A stretch of DNA of 64,000 nt. Origin: Trileptium ribeirensis (taxonomy: Eukaryota; Nematoda; Enoplea; Enoplida; Thoracostomopsidae). Shown piece by piece: positions 13,101 through 28,100 of this stretch. The first letter of the stretch is position 1; every line of letters starts with the position of its first letter. Location of the stretch: NCBI GenBank assembly GCA_030248225.1, contig JASANE010018429.1, forward strand, positions 1 to 64,000, read 5' to 3'. The notes beneath the pieces were generated by a model that ran no database searches, was not told the DNA's origin, and worked only from the letters and a program-made list of their open reading frames with translations. The position numbers and the translations under genes are program-made.

Positions 13101-16100
13101 ATTAGTTGGGATGGCGAACCTCTTGTAAGTTAAATCTTAGTATACGGCGGTTTGGTTAACAGTCACTGTCAGAGATAACTAAACAAATTGATCGATTTCG
13201 GTTAAACGAAATTTCGATCGATTACGATTTCAACGCACTTAAATAAATTTCAAATTTAGGAAATTTTGATTATTTTCGATCAAACTAAATTTCGATCGTT
13301 GTAGTAATAGCATGTCCGACGATCATAGTGAGGTACGATGGACCTCTGTACCCCAAACATAGCAGGAGCCACAGGCCTTCAAACCGGGTTGGCCAAATGA
13401 AGCCAAAAACGCATGTCCCACTATAAACGTTCGCTATCGCTAGCACGTGATACTTATATGTGTTTTTCATTTCAGTGTGTTCCTTTGGTATTTGCTAGTT
13501 TTTCCGCAAAAACTTGGGAGTATGCATCGATACTGAAGCTGGCGTCAAGCTTCCGAAAATTTTTTCGTGACATGTAGCATCCACGACCAAGGTCAAATCT
13601 GGCAGCTTACATACGCTGGTAAATAACGTCAAAGTGCATGTAGCCCCCTCCTCCCCGATCTGCCGAAACTTAAATTTAAAAAAGCCAAATTTAGCATACA
13701 GTCTTACAATAGTCCGTATAGAAACATAGTAAAGCCCCACTAGGATCCACCCATGTATTAAAAAAATTTAATGAAAATGTAGCCCCCCGACCGCATGTCT
13801 AGTAAAAGAAACCGAAGGTGGCAAGAACCATATTAGTATATAAGTTCATCATTATTGCACCATGATATGGGACCGTGCTGTTAACTGGATAGCTAGGGAA
13901 CCCTTCTGCCTGCCCGCACATCTATTCTTCGCATTGTCCTTCGTACCATCACCTAAATGTAAGCTAATCATACAGCAATTGTGTTTGTTTTACAGCAGCA
14001 GCGTGTTAAAATAAATCTAGAATCTCTAGAAGTGGCCAAAGTTTCACGCAATGTATGTTGTAGGAAGGTAGGTAGCCCCCCAACCTGAGGTGTAGCCTCC
14101 CCGACATGAAGTGTAGCCCCCCCGACTAGCACATATCGGGGTGACAATTTTTACAAGGCCTAAGGATCTGCCTGAAATATTTTGTTGGACATCCCCCATT
14201 CATGGTTAGTTTGTGAGCATAAAATAGTATCAGTAGGTGCTGTATCCGTTACGCTAGAAAAACTTCTGCGACAGACTTGTTCTAAATTGGTCTATTTTTA
14301 ACCATAAAAGAGCCTTAGCTGCACCAATTTTTGGTCGCAAGTTCTCCAAATGTCTTGACCGTGACACTTTTGGTCCGACTTGCATACAAACAGACCATGG
14401 TTCACATGTCACTGCGTTACCCTACAGAGTAATAACTTATTTTGAATAAAAATTTGACCCCCAGGGGTACCCTTTGCGACCCCTGTAGCAGGTTTCAGGT
14501 AGATCGTTTTGCATCGATATTCGAACAATTCAGGGTTTTTATGTCGGAAGGGTCTAGACACTGTAGTACATACGAAAACGTTTCATTTTGGCTTCAAAAA
14601 TGGCATTTCAAAGGTACATGGTTTCGTGAAATGACCCGTACAGGTTTGTTGGTACGTTGGATACGATGGTTTGCTTATGTAGAGGCAAACGTGAATACTT
14701 CATGAGTTTTCTGTTTTCGATTTGCTTACGGCTCAACGATGTTTTAGGGTTTTCCATGGGTTCAAGGCTACAGAGGTGTCAGTGTAGTATATACATCAAA
14801 CACAAACGTTACAAGCGATTGCACAAAATGACCACTTGCTTCGTTTCACCCTCGCTTGCGAGATACTAGTATGATGTTAAATACGGCATATTATTCTATA
14901 CTTTATACTTCAAAACGACTAGATTGTTATCCATGGGTTTAGCGTCGACGAGGTTTAGGGTTTTCAATAGGTTCCGGGTTACACAGGTTTTAGTGTAGTA
15001 TATACATCAAATACAAAGTCTGTTTCAAGTGATTACACAGAATGACCAATTGATGAAACCATGCTCTCTCCATTTCATCCTCTCTGGCGACATAGTAGTA
15101 ATATTGTTTGAGCAATGTTTGACATTAAATACTGCTTATTAATCGATACTGTATACGTACTTGACGCGGCTTAACTGTAGTAATAATTATACTGTAACAA
15201 TAATTATTGAATTTTGATCAAGTATTTTGATCCGAACGGAAATTGGCATGAAAACAAACTAGAAATTTGTGCTCGTTTTACTGATATGTGGCTTACCATT
15301 AGTCCTACAAGAACGTTATTTATTTGTATTATATTTATTGAAGAGCGAAAATGAAAACGTGTTCTTCAAGAAACGTAGCCCGGCTCAACAAGAGCTTTTG
15401 CAGTCTGAGTCTGCTGCTATTCAGGTATTTATTTCCATTTTGATGTTCAATTATCGTTTGTTGCTTGTTTGAGTTTTTATACTATTAGCTCGCAAAGCGG
15501 TGGGAAACGGAGTATGTATGGCTACTCTGCGCTTAGTTTTTAAGATTTTTTTAACATTTCGTCGTTCCAAATTTAGCTTCCTGAGCTAAATTTATCTAGA
15601 TTCCTTTAACAGTCCCGCGATAGGAATTATTGGCAATACTACAATAGCAACGCTACGGACATTTTAATCACATAACAAAACCGGTGAACTTTTTATTTCT
15701 TCCTTTACTGTCCAAAAAGGCGAAAACTTTTGAAACCATTTAAAGAGTGATTTTTATATTGTAGGATACCAACACTTGCCGTATTTGACGCATATCGCGC
15801 AAATACCATTGTTTTTATTGTATACAGCAACCACGAAAGCAACTAATCACAATCTAATGATCAACGTATCTATATTAAAAAAACCGGCAAAATTTGACTA
15901 TTTGTGATGTCGAAACGTTTACCAGATTTTGCTTCGGAACCGTGCCACAGTGTAATAACACATGCAACGTGGTGTTAAAACATTGAAAGAATAATGTCTA
16001 ACTGGTTAATTACCCAGAATCTTATCGTTTACCCCAATGAGCCTAAAGCATAGTTTGTAAGATTTCGAACATTTCTTTTTTGTTGTGTTTTTAAACTTTG

Positions 16101-19100
16101 GCATACGGCTCGAAAATGGCAGCTCTGTCAAAAAGTGAATAACAACAAAAGTTGTAGCTTTCGATGAAAGGAGTCTGATGAGGGGATATTTCAATCCGAT
16201 GTCTCTGGCAAGTGCTGAATGTTGGATGATCCCTAATAGTCAAAATCAGAAAGTCTCCAATTCTTGTCGCTTTTGTAAACATTTAGGTGGTAAATCATGA
16301 GAGCAGTGCAAATACAGAGTTACCGTACTCTCCAGAAATGAGTGTCACCTTTCGAACGAACGAACATCGAACAGAAATCGAACAACGCTTATGTATTCTC
16401 GAACAACATTTATACAGCTTTTGACCAGCCGTAAAAATTGCGCCCATATTTCGAACACGTCTCGAACAAAATTCGAACTTATTTCGAATAAAATTATTAA
16501 TTTATCGAACGAAAAACACTTATTTCTTGTGGGTCCTGTAGGCACATAACAACATTTTCTTACGCGTCGAATGAAAAATGACAAAATCCATCTACTGATG
16601 AAGTGTTATGCGGCAAACAGATGGTGCAAAAAGATTTTTCTTCCAAATGGAGGTTATTTGAGGAAACTCCTTTCGCTACAGTCGCTTCGTTTCAACTATG
16701 CAGTTCAACAAGTTATTGGAACTGAGGCAGCAAAAATACTAGATTTCTTTTGTTTCGAAACTAATCTCTTTTAAGTTATTTTGCCTTTTTAATTAAAGTT
16801 TTAGGAACGTTTTTCTTAAGATTATAGTTTAGATATCATGGAGGACAAAAATCTTTCCCGCGCAATTATAAGCTTTGTAGCAGTTACTGTTGGATAAACC
16901 AAACCAATAGTTGGTACGTTTTCTTTTGATGTCTCCTGTATCCACTGTTAAATGTGTGAAATTAGTTTATGTGTAGAAGATACAACAATGAAATGACTAC
17001 AATTGCTAAAACGTAATGTTTCAGAAGTTTTATATAATGCAAACGAAATACTAACAGAAAGTGAATGTTTGTATGATCATAACGGTTATTACACAGAGTA
17101 GTAGTTGTGCTCGGTTAAGTGCAATATTACCAGAAAGTTTTTGGACCACTTATTTTTACCGTAGTTCGCTGGCTTTTCTACGTAGGGGTGCCCCCAGCTA
17201 TTTCGGTTTTCCCAAGTGCATACAAGTCAACCCTCCCCCCCAGATATTTTTGGCTTCCCCAGCTCTGACCCCTCCAATCAAGGTAATTTTGTACGAGTAA
17301 AAATGTACCAATTTTTCTCTTCGATGCAAAAATATTCCAATTTTTCTTGTGAAACTCAATCAATCCTTAATTTTTTGCCCTGTGGGGCTAAAATACAATA
17401 ATTGGTGTCAATCTATTGAGTTTCACATTGTATATTTACAGTTAATCTGCCAGTTCGACAATGGGAAAACCGAATTTCTCGGTCCTAGGGCAATTCCATC
17501 TGGAGGCCCCCAATTCGGTTCCCCCAGGTACTTTAGCAGCAGTTTAATAAAGCCAGGTTCGTATGTTCCTGAATCCTGTATATACAGATAAAGTAAAATG
17601 TTTGTTTGAACTTTTAGAAATGCTCAAACTATTTCCTTTACAATATTTTGTTCCCATATTGTGTACGGGACAAGTCAAAGCAAAGGAAAGTATGTTCGAA
17701 TGAGCAGGATCTCTTTCTGTAAATATTACATAATGTTGTGCTAACGGTTCGCATATTGTAATGCAAAAATGTCAGACACGTATACTATATTTACACTTAC
17801 CAATGGATTTACTCATTTTTTTCAACAAGTAATTTGACTTTCGATGCTTACAGTCTGTATAATAGTACTGACGCGAGATAGTTGGTTGTACGTTTTCAGC
17901 CGTACAAGGTTGAGAAACCGAATGAGCCGCTCATAATTAGCTCAGGCGAGTCGATTTCTAGCGACGACGAAGGCAACAACAAAAGCAATAATATTGTCGA
18001 CAGTGAAAGCGATCATGATAATGACCACCACGACATTTCTCCCATGGATAATCCGTCTGTTCCCGTTCGAATATCGTCTGTTCTTAGTAGCGGAAGTACG
18101 CCAACGGGTGTGAGTGGTGTGCACCATGGGTCACATTCGAGTAATATGGGCCGTGGAACTTATCAGCCGCCGTATGGACACAAGCCAAGTATGCGCGCTA
18201 CAACGATGACTGTACTCGATGATGATGATGATGACGACGACGACGAGAATGAAGATCACAATGGCCATTTTAATGTAAGCGGAGGAGGCGGTGGTGGCAG
18301 CCGGAGATCGTCAAGTGCTTCAGCGAAACGACTACATCAGCACCAACAACATCAGTATCACTATCACCTCAAAGACCACGGCACCGGAAGTCCAACAGTG
18401 TCGGCGGTAGCCAGTGATTTGCAATTCGCAAGGCAGCAGCAACGAATTTCTGGTAATGCTAACATGAGCTCAGTGGCGTCGCCGTACCAGCAGCAACAAC
18501 AGTGCGCATCAGGGGTCCTGCCTGATTTGTTACCACAGCAACACGCTGCTAATAACACGCCGTCGCCACAAATGCATCATCAAGTGATTTCACATGGACC
18601 AGCGGGTGTGGGGCATCATCAGGAGCACACGCCGCCACCGGCAATGCAGCAGCAGCTACATAATTTTGACATGGATAAAGAAACGTTGGATGAAGTGAGC
18701 CATTACTACCTATTATTAACAATAAATTCCACTAAGTATTTTAGGTTCAGGATGATGTAGTGATGTTCCGAATAAATCGAATGTTTTTATATAATCTCTT
18801 AGCAAAATGTTCCTTCTTTTCATTCTGCATGGCGCCTTCTTGGTGAATGCAGGCTTGCTTTTGGATTGGCAATTCCTTCGTGGGTACTTATTTATCTTTT
18901 TTGTGTTTGTCTCTCCTGAGATATTAAGTGTTTTGTTTTTCAAACATTAATTTTGCACCGTTCCCATCCTATTCAGTCGCTGAAATGCTAGACTGCATAG
19001 CCACCAGTTTTAAAATAAAGGATCACGTTTTTGGCGGTTTTCATAGGGGGATGGATCTGAGCCCTCGTTGGCCCTACAAAACATTAAAAGGCACCCATGG

Positions 19101-22100
19101 CACCTAAAATTTTGGTTTTGCACCACCAAATATCGTATCTCCGTATTCTTTCCAATTTTTGCTAAAATTTTGTCAAATTTTCTTAATTTTTGCTAAAGGT
19201 TTGCCATTTTTTCTGATTTCTATCAGGTTTTCGTAAAATTTACCGATTTTCCCATCCTTTTCCTACAATACTGCCCACTTTTGCTTAAAATATACGATAT
19301 CAGCAACATTCATGGTCTTGACTCCTAGTTAGGGCCCACACCACCCTTGTTAGGGGTCAAAGCTGACCCATAATCTCAGAGGCATAAAAGCGTAGACAGT
19401 GCTAGATTTGCACACATGCCCGTATTTCCGATAGTTTGGGCCCGTAAGCCCAAGTCTCATTGCATATTTTCTCTGAAGAAACGAACCGAGGTCCCAGATC
19501 GAACTGAGGGACACCTTTAGGGAGAGAAATTAGGTTTTATCCAAACGGGAACCCTCGGTTGGACTGAGGTACCATGAAACACGGAAATGCTATAAATCAA
19601 TAACTCGCAGTATATGCACATTAATAACGTACATTATATCTAAACTTTATCGGCTTAGGTAATTATATGTTTTTGAGCGCCGCAGGGCAAAGATTTAAGG
19701 TTAAGGGCTTGTGTTCCACAAGCACAAAACTCATATTTTTGCCTCACAGAGAAAAGTTGGTTAATTTTTTAATCGGGCAGAAAATCACCTGGCGGCTGAA
19801 CTGAGGGAAGCCAAAAAGAGGAGTCAGAACTGGTGGATATCTGGCGGGAGGGCGAGTTACCTATGTTTGCCTCCCCACCCCCTCCGTGGGAAAACCAGTG
19901 TAGTCCATTCATAATTTAGACCGTGCTCACCCTACCTTCGACGGGATCCGATTTGGATTCACATTACATGCGATACGACCAAATTCGGTATCTACGGTAT
20001 ACTGTGCATATGTGATATATTTTGTCATACCACATCGTTCGATTCAAATCCGATAAAATTTAACATACTGTCTATTAAACTGCTTCGGGTGCAATGTCGA
20101 TACTTTGTATGCGTGTTACGCGACAATCGGATCGGACCCAACTTGAATGCACTCCTGCTGTTTTCGTGTACAGAATGATCCGCGACGCTAGTATCGAAAT
20201 TCTGATCAACACCAAAATTTATATGCATGCTTTGGCTGTTATTTATGTGGATGTGACTGAAACGCGCATAATTTTACGCGTGCCTCGTAAAATATTTTTG
20301 TTTCGAAGTGGCTCTCGACTATTGGTCACTATAGCACTAGTAACTCAGTCTACCGTAGAGCAGTGAATTGTGCTTCCGTTTCATGATTTTTGTAAACGTG
20401 ATATTATTACCGACTTGTATTAAACTGTTATGAATGATAATTACAGCTATTAATTATTGGTTTGTAAGCAATTAGGCACAAATGCGCTTGGGTCGCAACA
20501 ACTCTGTGCTGATTCTGACGTTGTCGTCGGCAGGTATCTCAGCTTTCATGCACGCGCCATGATCAGAGCCTAACTTGCTTGTTTCCCGAACTAGCATTCC
20601 TCCAAGTCGGTCTGAATTTTTTAGTCGCTGAAAATTCTCCGAAGTTGCATTAATGTAATGTCTTCTGTCTTAACATGAAACCCCTCTGGCTTAGAAATTT
20701 ATGTTTTTCTTAATATTTAACTTTTTTAGCAAAATTATTAATAAAAGGCCTCCGAAACGGTGCATAAACGTCTGTAATGAGGTGAAAACCAATATTTTAA
20801 CCAATTTATCACTGAAACGATTTTTTAACTTCAGAACGGGATTTTTGCAAATTTTTATGCCAACTGGGAGTTGTGTTTTTTACAGGGGGTAGCCACAAAC
20901 ATTTGCCAGGGAGTTAAAACTTTGTCAGGGTGCAACCGGAGCACCTCTTTTGCTTGGGCCACCGAAAAATGCCAGGACCCCAACCTTGGAGAGGCCAAGG
21001 CCAGTCAATTATGATTTAGAAAACAGTTGACTTAACAACTAAAGTAACTAAAGGTATTCCATAATATTAATTATTGTACTATATATGTCTTGGCTCTCCA
21101 AATTGGGGGGCTGGCATTTTTCGGTTTCCCCTGGTTCAGAGCAGGTGCCCCCGGTTCATGCCCCTGACAAAATTTTGGACTCCCCCGGTTCGCCGCCTCT
21201 CGGAAAATTTTTTTGTTTCCAATCGGTCCAAAGTACATTTAAATTAAATTTGATCAAAATTTGCACTAAAATTCCGTTCTGAAGCCAAAAATTTCGCAGA
21301 TTTTGTCAAAATTTACTTCAAAATCGCTTTTTCTCTATCAAAAGCGTTTTGGCAGTGTTTCTGACACGATTTTTAACCGTTTTCTCTTGGCAAAAGGCCC
21401 CCTGGCAAAATTTTCAGCTAATGGAGAGCCCAGTATATTTGTTAGTGGCTGCGAGATCCTCTTCAATAGTCCGCTTTTAGGCTTGTGAAGGATTGTTTCA
21501 ATAAGATGTTTTCACCGAGGAGTTAAATATGTGGCACGGAGTAGCGATGCTTTACTCTAGTTTAATTATTAAATGTATTTGAGCACGTATTTATGTATTA
21601 TCAAAAGTCGATGATGGTAGAGTGTGCAAAAAAGTATGACGTATGCAGCATTTCTTTATTTTCGTCCGCGGTACGTGGCGGCGACTTTCGCCCTTACCTC
21701 TCCCCCAGCTTTATAACCCACCATCTGTATCATAGACATGACTACTCCAACCATTTTCTTGGATCGCCGATTTATGTCCCATACATGTTCTTGCACAACT
21801 AAATTTACACGCCATCCATGTTCTTGAACCACTAAATACAGACCCCCAGGTTCTCGGACCAGAATTTCAAGCCGTTCAGCTTCTTTGGCGATCTGAAATG
21901 GTACAAAAACCTGGAGGTCTGAAATAATGGTCCAAGAACCTGGGGACCTCAAATAATGGTCTTAGAGCACGATGGTCTCAATTGATTAGTCCATAAAAAG
22001 GGTGTGGTAGTCATGTTTGTGACTCACATAGTGGGAAACATTGGCAGGGGTAGGGATGAAAACCATCGCGACGTACCGCGCACGAAAACAACCAAAACCT

Positions 22101-25100
22101 AGAGTCACTCTTTAGCACAAACTGTCATCGCCTCTTGGTATTATGTATTAATTCTGTTTTTTTCGGGGAGCCTATTAAATTATAAGCTGCTGAATTTTGT
22201 ATCGATTTATATGAATATCTGTATTACCATTTCAGCAAATGAGCAATACCTCAGACCTATCAGCTGCTCAGCAAATGCAACGTAGTAAAGAAAAATCGTT
22301 CGTCGCATTCGGTTTTGGAGCAGGAGGAACAGTCGAAAGGCCAGGGCGGTCAAACCGCGAAAACCGCGAAGCATCTCAAGTAATCATTTTCGATTATTAT
22401 TAATTATTTTCTCAATGGGTGTCTGTGCTTGTTGTATCTGCAGATGCAACCAGAATTACGTATTGCCCAAAAATCGACTGGTGTTTCGTTCGACTTCGAT
22501 CATTTTCGTTTAAAAAAATTGATTTGCGGTTTAAGATCTTTTGCGATTAATTTAACAAATTTCGATTGCGTTAACATTAAAAAAATAATTTAATAAAAAA
22601 TGTTAATTTGCGTTTAATTTAACGAATTTCGTTTAAACGAAAATCGATCGATTGAGATATCGTCTCATTTCGTCTACGTTCGATTTTATGTACATATTCC
22701 TGATTGTAAAACTATATACTTTCAAATTTTTGGCAAATTCATAAATAATTCACTTTCAGTCTGGGTCCGTTTATACGAAATTAAAGTGCTCTTGAACTCC
22801 GTGACCATCGTATTTTGTTATTTTATACAAATTTGCGTTAATGAACAGTTCCGTTAATCAATATATAATATTACACAATATTTTCGTGACCATAGAATTT
22901 GGTTGTGAACAACTTTGTCTGATCTGAATAAAATAGTTGCTGATAACCTATACCACCGTTTCGTTTGAACTGGTTCGCTAGCAGGGAATAATTTGAATTA
23001 GTATCATTATCATAAAACTATAACTTTAAACATTTGCATGTATCTATAAGTCAAATGCAGCCAATATGTTGTTTCCAGCGTGGCTTTTTCTGCAGCAAAG
23101 ACTTTTCAGCCAAGTTCCAAGGTCCAGTAATTAGTCTGATAGAAATAGCTAAGTTTACACAAGTCATCGAATGACCTAAACAGCAGGGAATAACCGGAAC
23201 CGGAACCAGCAACCGGAACCGTTCATTTAAACCGAAACCGGAACCTGGTCTTCGAAATTTATATATAGTAAAACAGATGATGGAAGAAATGAAGGTATAG
23301 TGGATTTAAAATGCATTAAAAATAACTTTTACATTAAAGTTAATGTATTGCGATGGTATTATTGCCTTTCTGAAACTTTAAAGAGACTGAGGAAGCTAAT
23401 AATGTTTATTTATCGATCAAATATGTCGGTTTTTGGACATTCAGAGCAAAAAATGTTTTCCACTATACACCATTGCGTATACTGCGTCAAATCGATTGTG
23501 CTTACAAAGCTTGGAGCGTAGAATACACACTTTCGCACCGTCTCCAGTCGCCTCCCTTTACTACACATACGTTTGTTACATGTTCTTCTGTAGGAAACTT
23601 AAAATTATTGGTTTATATGATTCTAAGAGAAAATAATAGATAGAAGGTAATTTTCTGATCAGTGGTCAGAGACACTGTTTAGGCTAGCGTTGGACAAACA
23701 GTGCCCGTCAGTTAGATCATAAAGATGATAACTTTCTAATCAGAATGCTATAAATGAGACGCACTGTGCTGCTGCTCGCACAGTTTCAATAAATACAGTT
23801 CATTGTCAAGAAAGCAGTTTCTAGCTGCGTTGCAGATAACGTTAGTTTACTTCAATTTAGACTGATTTACCAAGATTACAAGCGCACTGGCGTGTGCTTA
23901 ACGCAATTTATGTTAGCCAAGCATACCCTAAGTACTTCTGCGTAAGCCATACTCTGTTACGGAGTTCGACCGGTTTAATTCAAACGTATCCCACAGACTT
24001 CTGGATGTGTAAAATAGCTGCTACAAGCATCGACCTGGCTTTGATTTAACAAACTCCTGCAGGATATTATGAAAAATTCCTGCTCAAATTATGTGCCCTA
24101 CTTACGTTTCACACGGCAAATTGGTTAGTTAATCTTTTCTTTTGCTTGGTTGTATTGGAGCTTGGTATTTGTATAATATATTTACATATGTTTGGATTAC
24201 AGGATGAAGCAAAAAACGTGGAAAATTTCAAACAAAATTTTTAAACCGGAATACCGGTTGCGGTATGGTTTTTGCCCTTTGCTCCAACCGGAACACGATT
24301 TTCACCGGAACCGGAATTCTGGTTACTCCCTGATGAACAGAGGAGTTTTTCCGATTTTGGACATTTTCCGATTCTTGTTTCGGACTTTGGAATTCCGGTG
24401 TTTTGACAATACTATGCAGAATTGAGACGAGTGTTTTTGAGATGCAAAATATTTTGGAGATTTTGTCATATGCTTCCCCCTAATTGTTACAAAAATCTGA
24501 TATATAGTTTACTTTAGTATTTTTGCCATTTTCGACATGCTGATATAGCTTGCTATAATTACCGTATAGTCAGCAAATAAAGTTCGCATGTCGATGCTAT
24601 AAAAATTATCAGACAGCTAAAATATGAATACAACTTTATGTCATGACTTTGTCATCTCTACAGTGTGGAGGAGTTGTAGGGAGCGAACACCCAAAATATC
24701 GCCACATTTCTTCACGTACGCAAAACCCTGCATCCGAAATTTTTGTCTCTAAAACTCATTGTTTTCGTTGTACCATTTGTTTAAAAATTTGGTTATCACT
24801 ATTATTAATTACGTAGTACTAAAGTAATGAATTAACACCAGGAAATAGTCTTGTACGTCACACGGGCGCTCGCAGGCCACGCGGTGGCATCAGCCTGAGA
24901 CACCCGAATTGAAAATTTATAAGGGGATCGAATCGAAGTCCGCGTTAGACTAGCTCGGGGCGGTAGTGCCGAAAAGCGAGGAAGACCCCGGTTTGGAGCA
25001 GTCAGGATCATGTAAATAATATCTAACATTTAGAAAAGTGTGTTCCCCAAAGTTGTAATTTCTAACAAACACTTAGCAAAAATTATTCGTGACATTTTGG

Positions 25101-28100
25101 AAGTGTGATATGGACATTCCAATGGGTTACAATGTAATATAACTAAATATATTATAATAATGCTAAACATTGCTACAAATGTATTGTTTAGTGAATGAGC
25201 ATAATATTGCAGATCAATGTTAATGTCACTCCGAGTGCAGCGTCTGAATCCACTGATGCTCCAGAAATTCGAAAATACAAAAAACGATTTTCATCAGAAA
25301 TACTTTGCGCTGCTCTATGGGGTATGTTGTTAGCAGCACTGCTGTTGTTTTAGCAGCTAAATTTTTACCAACTACCGTTATGCGTTTAGTGCATTAAATT
25401 CAAGAAAAATGCGTAATTTATATACCAAACCCACAGCTTTATATAAAAAAGCATAACCCGTTATGATATTTTCCCGTAAAGATTTAAGTTACCAAAGGGT
25501 GCCTTTTACTACTTTTGGATATGTCCAAGCTGAAGTTTGCAACGCCGAAGATCTAGACGAATTTCTACATTGTCTTGGTGACTAAGATAATGTCAATATT
25601 ATTATATGCTACGTGAAGATTCTATCTAGGGTTTTGCTTGTTTTTCTTTTTGTTTCTCTTTTTTCAATTATTATCATTAAATTTCAGCAATTTTTATAGC
25701 AGTTGGGAATTCGCCGAGTTAGACGCTTACTGTGGAAAATATACTGATTAAAATTTTTAGCTACAACACTGTTAAATTGTAGATAATTTTGAGTGAATCT
25801 GGGTCGTTCGTTCTTCATTATACATAAGTAATCTGTTGTACACTACTGTAGTATATTGTCGTAGAAGAAAGCAACAATCTGGGTCGTTTGTTTTTCATTA
25901 TACAAAAGTAATCTGTTGCACAGGACTGTAGTATATTGTTGTATAAGAAAACAACAGTTTAAGTGCCATTTTTAGGTCATACATTTGCTGTCTTTATCAT
26001 AGCAGCACCTTTTGTTATTAGTTGCATTAGGTAATAGAAAAAAAAAATTTAATATAAACAAGACGTTAGTGCCAGCAGGCACGAAACAAACCAACAAAGA
26101 AAAAAACAACTACAAGCAACTAGATACATTTTAATATAAAAAATGAAGGTAGAAACATTACAACAGCAAGAAAACACCAACCACAAAATACCTACGCCCC
26201 CTCCCCCTCCGTACGTCGATCCCATGTCCGCTCGGCAAATTAAAAATTAAATTCGAAATGTAACCGAAGAGGATAAGGGAAAAATAATATATTTCTTTTA
26301 TCTTTCTGTTTCTTGTTTTTGGGATACGGAAAACGGAATACACATGTGAACAGAAAAAAAAAAAAAAAAATATAAAAAAAAAACAAAAACAAAAACAAAC
26401 GCAAAAAACAAAAAAAAAGAAAAAACAACAGAAAACCTAATAGAGCATATTACTTACAAGGAAGTTAAATTCCGTCCGTTTCTAAATGTAAAGACTTGAG
26501 CGTCGCGATCAAGCACAACCTCAAGCTTATAACACACCATACGATGGCACACGATTACACTTACGTATAATCCGGGATTGTAATATTACTTACAAGGAAG
26601 TTAAATTCCGTCCGTTTCTAAATGTAAAGACTTGAGCGTTCCGATCAACCACAACCTCAAGTTTATAACACACCATACGATGGCACACGATTACACTTAC
26701 GTATAATCCGGGATTGTAATATTACTTACAAGGAAGTTAAATACCGTCCGTTTCTAAATGTAGACTTGAGCGTCGCGATCAAGCACAACCTCAAGTTTAT
26801 AACACACCATACGATGGCACACGATTACACTTACGTATAATCCGGGATTGTAATATTACTTACAAGGAAGTTAAATTCCGTCCGTTTCTAAATGTAAAGA
26901 CTTGAGCGTTCCGATCAACCACAACCTCAAGTTTATAATACACCATACGGTGGCACACGATTACACTTACGTATAATATCCAGGATTGTAATATTACTTA
27001 CAAGAAAGTTAAATACCGTCCGTTTCTAAATGTAGACTTGAGCGTCCCGATCAAGCACAACCTCAAGTCCTTAACACACCATACGATGGCACACGATTAC
27101 ACTTCGATATAATCCGGGATTTAAATATTACTTACAAGGAAGTTAAATTCCGTCCGTTTCTAAATGTAAAGACTTGAGCGTTCCGATCAACCACAACCTC
27201 AAGTTTATAATACACCATACGGTGGCACACGATTACACTTACGTATAATCCGGGATTGTAATATTACTTACAAGGAAGTTAAATACCGTACGTTTTTAAA
27301 TGTAGACTTGAGCGTCGCGATCAAGCACAACCTAAAAAAAAAAAAAAAAAAACAAGTTTATAACACACCATACGATGTGGCACACGATTACACTTACGTA
27401 TAATCCGGGATTGTATTAAAATATTACTTACAAGGAAGTTAAATTCCGTCCGTTTCTAAATGTCCCCCCCCCATCGTGAAATGAACCGTGCTGAAATTTG
27501 CGTTCACCATAAGCTATGTTATCAGTATTTTCAGTTTAGCCAATACGAACATAGATCCGTCATGCCCAAACGCAATTATTTGCGTATGGGTTACTTATTG
27601 TAATTTTACTTCAAAAGACATGTGGAACCCCAATAGCTGTGCTATTTTTGGATTCACGTTATACTGAAAATAGATTATTTTAATGCCTTCTTTGCATTGA
27701 GATCTACTTTTATTATATTGTGAGCAAGCAACACCAGAATGCTTTTTACTGTTGCTCCACAGCGATTGACCTTTATTGAGCGAAGCGAAGCGTTTTTCTT
27801 TTCGTCAGATGGCGTAAAATCTGCACCTTCCGTCCGTCGGACTCTTCAATAACAAATGGGCCCATTCTGTTTGAAAGGTATAATATCCTTCCGGTGCTAG
27901 AAATAATAGTTTTGGTAAAAATTTGTTTTAGTTAACTAACCCATTAGTTAAACTTGTTAGCCAAATTAGTTAACTTGCTTATTTTTCAATGAATAATTAG
28001 TGTAAAGCAATTATTTTGGTGCATTTCGCCATGTTGATTACGAATCTGGTGTATTACTATTCGGTGATGTTAAAAACATGCTAATTAGTTAGCTCATTGC

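Noticed and set aside
26447..27470. CRISPR array reading of the regular repeats
   Set aside because: Repeats are head-to-tail 136-base units with no unique spacers, in a eukaryotic intron.
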